Part shown: positions 62,829 to 64,000 of the stretch, piece by piece
Position numbering within the stretch: position 1 is the stretch's first letter
How the letters are laid out: the number at the start of each line of letters is the position of its first letter
Assembly (NCBI GenBank): GCA_966211525.1
Contig: CBIHOZ010000002.1
Span: forward strand, 1-64,000
Reading direction: 5' to 3'
Length of the DNA: 64,000 bases
DNA from: Ohtaekwangia sp966211525
GTDB taxonomy: Bacteria > Bacteroidota > Bacteroidia > Cytophagales > Cyclobacteriaceae
Notes under the pieces: generated by a model
Seen by the model: only the letters and a program-made list of their open reading frames with translations
Database searches by the model: none
What the model was told of the DNA's origin: nothing
Program-made: the position numbers and the translations under genes

Positions 62829-64000
62829 GGCGTTGGCCAAAACCAGTCTGGCGACACAGGAGCAAATGCTCGAAGTACGAAAACGCAGACATGCTTTTTT
62901 TATTGGATTACCCAAAGAGATCTCGCTGCAGGAAAACCGTATCAGCCTCACACCTGATGCAGTTGCGTTACTGGTAAACAACGGTCACGATGTATGGGTA
63001 GAGACGAAAGCCGGACTCGGATCTAAATTTACCGACAAGAACTACAGCGATGCCGGTGCTAAAATAGTATACTCGCCACAGGAAGTATACCAGGCCGATG
63101 TTATACTCAAGATCGAGCCACCCACCATGGAGGAGATCGAATTGATGCACTCTGGTCAAACGCTGATCTCAGCTTTGCAGTTAGGGCACCTTCGCGTAGA
63201 ATGCCTGCAGGCACTACTCAAAAAGAAAGTTACAGCACTGGCTTACGAATTCATTGAAGATAAAGTAGGCGGTATGCCGATCATCCGCGCGATGAGCGAG
63301 ATTGCCGGCAGCACCGTAATGTTGATTGCTTCAGAATATCTGAGCACCGCCAACAACGGTAAAGGAATTATACTTGGTGGTATAACCGGTGTACCGCCCA
63401 CCAAAGTAGTAATTATAGGAGCCGGCACCGTAGCCGAGTATGGTGCACGCGCAGCCCTCGGACTTGGTGCTGAAGTACAGATATTCGACAACCATATATA
63501 CAAGCTGCGCAGAATCAAGCACCTGCTCGGCATGCAGGTATATACTTCCACCATTGACACCATTACACTAAGTCATACATTGAAGTCGGCTGATGTAGTT
63601 ATTGGCGCGTTGCGTGCGGAGAAAGGACGAGCACGCCATGTGATCACCGAAGAAATGGTGAGTCAGATGAAACCGGACTCACTGATCATCGACCTCAGCA
63701 TCGATCAGGGTGGTTGCGTAGAAACATCGGAGATCACCAACTTAAGCAAGCCGGTTTTCCGCAAGTACGATGTTATACACTACTGTGTGCCCAACGTAGC
63801 ATCGCGTGTAGCGCATACTGCTACGACAGCCCTCAGCAATATATTTACCCCAACCATACTTCGTGCGGCCGAAGAAGGAGGCGTAGAAGCCATGATCTTC
63901 TCACACAAGTGGTTCATGAAAGGCGTATATACCTATAAAGGCGGACTCACCAATGAACACGTAGCCCGCAAATTCAATCTGAAGTATAAGAATATAGAGC
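62800..64000 (+). CDS. ald: Alanine dehydrogenase, 3' end outside window
   Basis: About 400 residues from ATG 62800 to the window edge with no stop, so the gene is cut near its end. After a short extension of about 30 residues come IGLPKEISLQENRISLTPDAV and VETKAGLGSKFTDKNYSDAG (pyruvate-binding half), then VVIIGAGTVAEYGARAALG (NAD motif) with the acidic end of the strand in VQIFDN. The enzyme interconverts alanine and pyruvate plus ammonia with NAD. PNT-type transhydrogenase alpha is the nearest alternative but the length and motifs favour alanine dehydrogenase. Confidence 0.88.
   Translation, partial: MTEKKKTGFEALAKTSLATQEQMLEVRKRRHAFFIGLPKEISLQENRISLTPDAVALLVNNGHDVWVETKAGLGSKFTDKNYSDAGAKIVYSPQEVYQADVILKIEPPTMEEIELMHSGQTLISALQLGHLRVECLQALLKKKVTALAYEFIEDKVGGMPIIRAMSEIAGSTVMLIASEYLSTANNGKGIILGGITGVPPTKVVIIGAGTVAEYGARAALGLGAEVQIFDNHIYKLRRIKHLLGMQVYTSTIDTITLSHTLKSADVVIGALRAEKGRARHVITEEMVSQMKPDSLIIDLSIDQGGCVETSEITNLSKPVFRKYDVIHYCVPNVASRVAHTATTALSNIFTPTILRAAEEGGVEAMIFSHKWFMKGVYTYKGGLTNEHVARKFNLKYKNIE

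Overview
The window comes from a member of the Bacteroidota, most probably the Cytophagales; the genus cannot be fixed by eye. The evidence is consistent across the window. Three predicted secreted proteins end in type IX secretion (T9SS) C-terminal sorting domains, and the T9SS regulator PorX is encoded near the right end. There is a type III glutamine synthetase, a LpxC-FabZ fusion, a fused RibBA, and a primase and Mrp protein with the cysteine losses I associate with this phylum. Several intergenic gaps carry Bacteroidota-type promoters (TTTG, about 19-20 nt, TAnnTTTG). No rRNA, tRNA, insertion sequence, prophage or CRISPR array was seen.

Layout. 1-4.3 kb: end of a TonB-dependent receptor with its DUF4249 lipoprotein, a T9SS-exported esterase and an unknown lipoprotein. 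4.4-7.2 kb: HAD phosphatase, a site-2-type membrane protease, and an AT-richer Panacea-domain gene followed by a small membrane protein (candidate toxin-antitoxin pair). 7.2-13.3 kb, minus strand: ddl, a PASTA protein, a T9SS cargo protein and a secreted M43 metalloprotease. 13.5-18.5 kb: FtsX-type permease and a subtilisin-like protease. 18.9-25.8 kb: PH-domain protein, Nfu and Mrp iron-sulfur proteins, dnaG, ribBA, surE. 26-29.6 kb: two glycosyltransferases and a PAP2 phosphatase, plausibly an envelope-lipid glycosylation set. 29.9-35.2 kb: glnA, a lone response regulator, a fatty acid desaturase and a DUF4407 protein. 35.3-39.3 kb: a siroheme sulfite reductase operon (reductase, cobA-type methyltransferase, Met8-type dehydrogenase). 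39.3-48.3 kb: mostly housekeeping genes (pyrE, coaD, two Nudix, YggS-like, GH3-like, LysE-like). 48.6-51.4 kb: DUF58 / BatD-like / BatA operon. 51.6-55.9 kb: DUF4296 lipoprotein, mutS2, lipocalin-like lipoprotein, ABC ATPase. 56-60.7 kb: lpxA, lpxC-fabZ, lpxD and an HD hydrolase. 60.8 kb to the end: porX, tsaE and an alanine dehydrogenase running off the edge.

Two things deserve the most attention. First, the sulfite reductase operon is preceded by a 31-codon leader ORF with three adjacent Cys codons. It is followed by a 12-bp terminator whose 5' arm is perfectly complementary over 9 nt to the end of the leader ORF. This has the layout of a ribosome-stalling cysteine attenuator and sits behind a good promoter match. 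Second, many intergenic gaps are filled with four families of degenerate short repeats that start exactly at gene edges. Families A/B (TTAGCTGCGAGC, GGCTGCTGGCTTCTGG) and C (CGTTAATCGTTATCC) begin at or inside stop codons. Families C (reversed) and D (AAACACNTAAACAC) run up to start codons. Orientation follows the adjacent gene, so several convergent or divergent gaps become long imperfect inverted repeats, and in one glycosyltransferase the repeat encodes the last residues of the protein.

Genes are packed into short operons, often with 4-nt ATGA overlaps. TATA-containing words and the Ile codon ATA look unusually common in less conserved genes.
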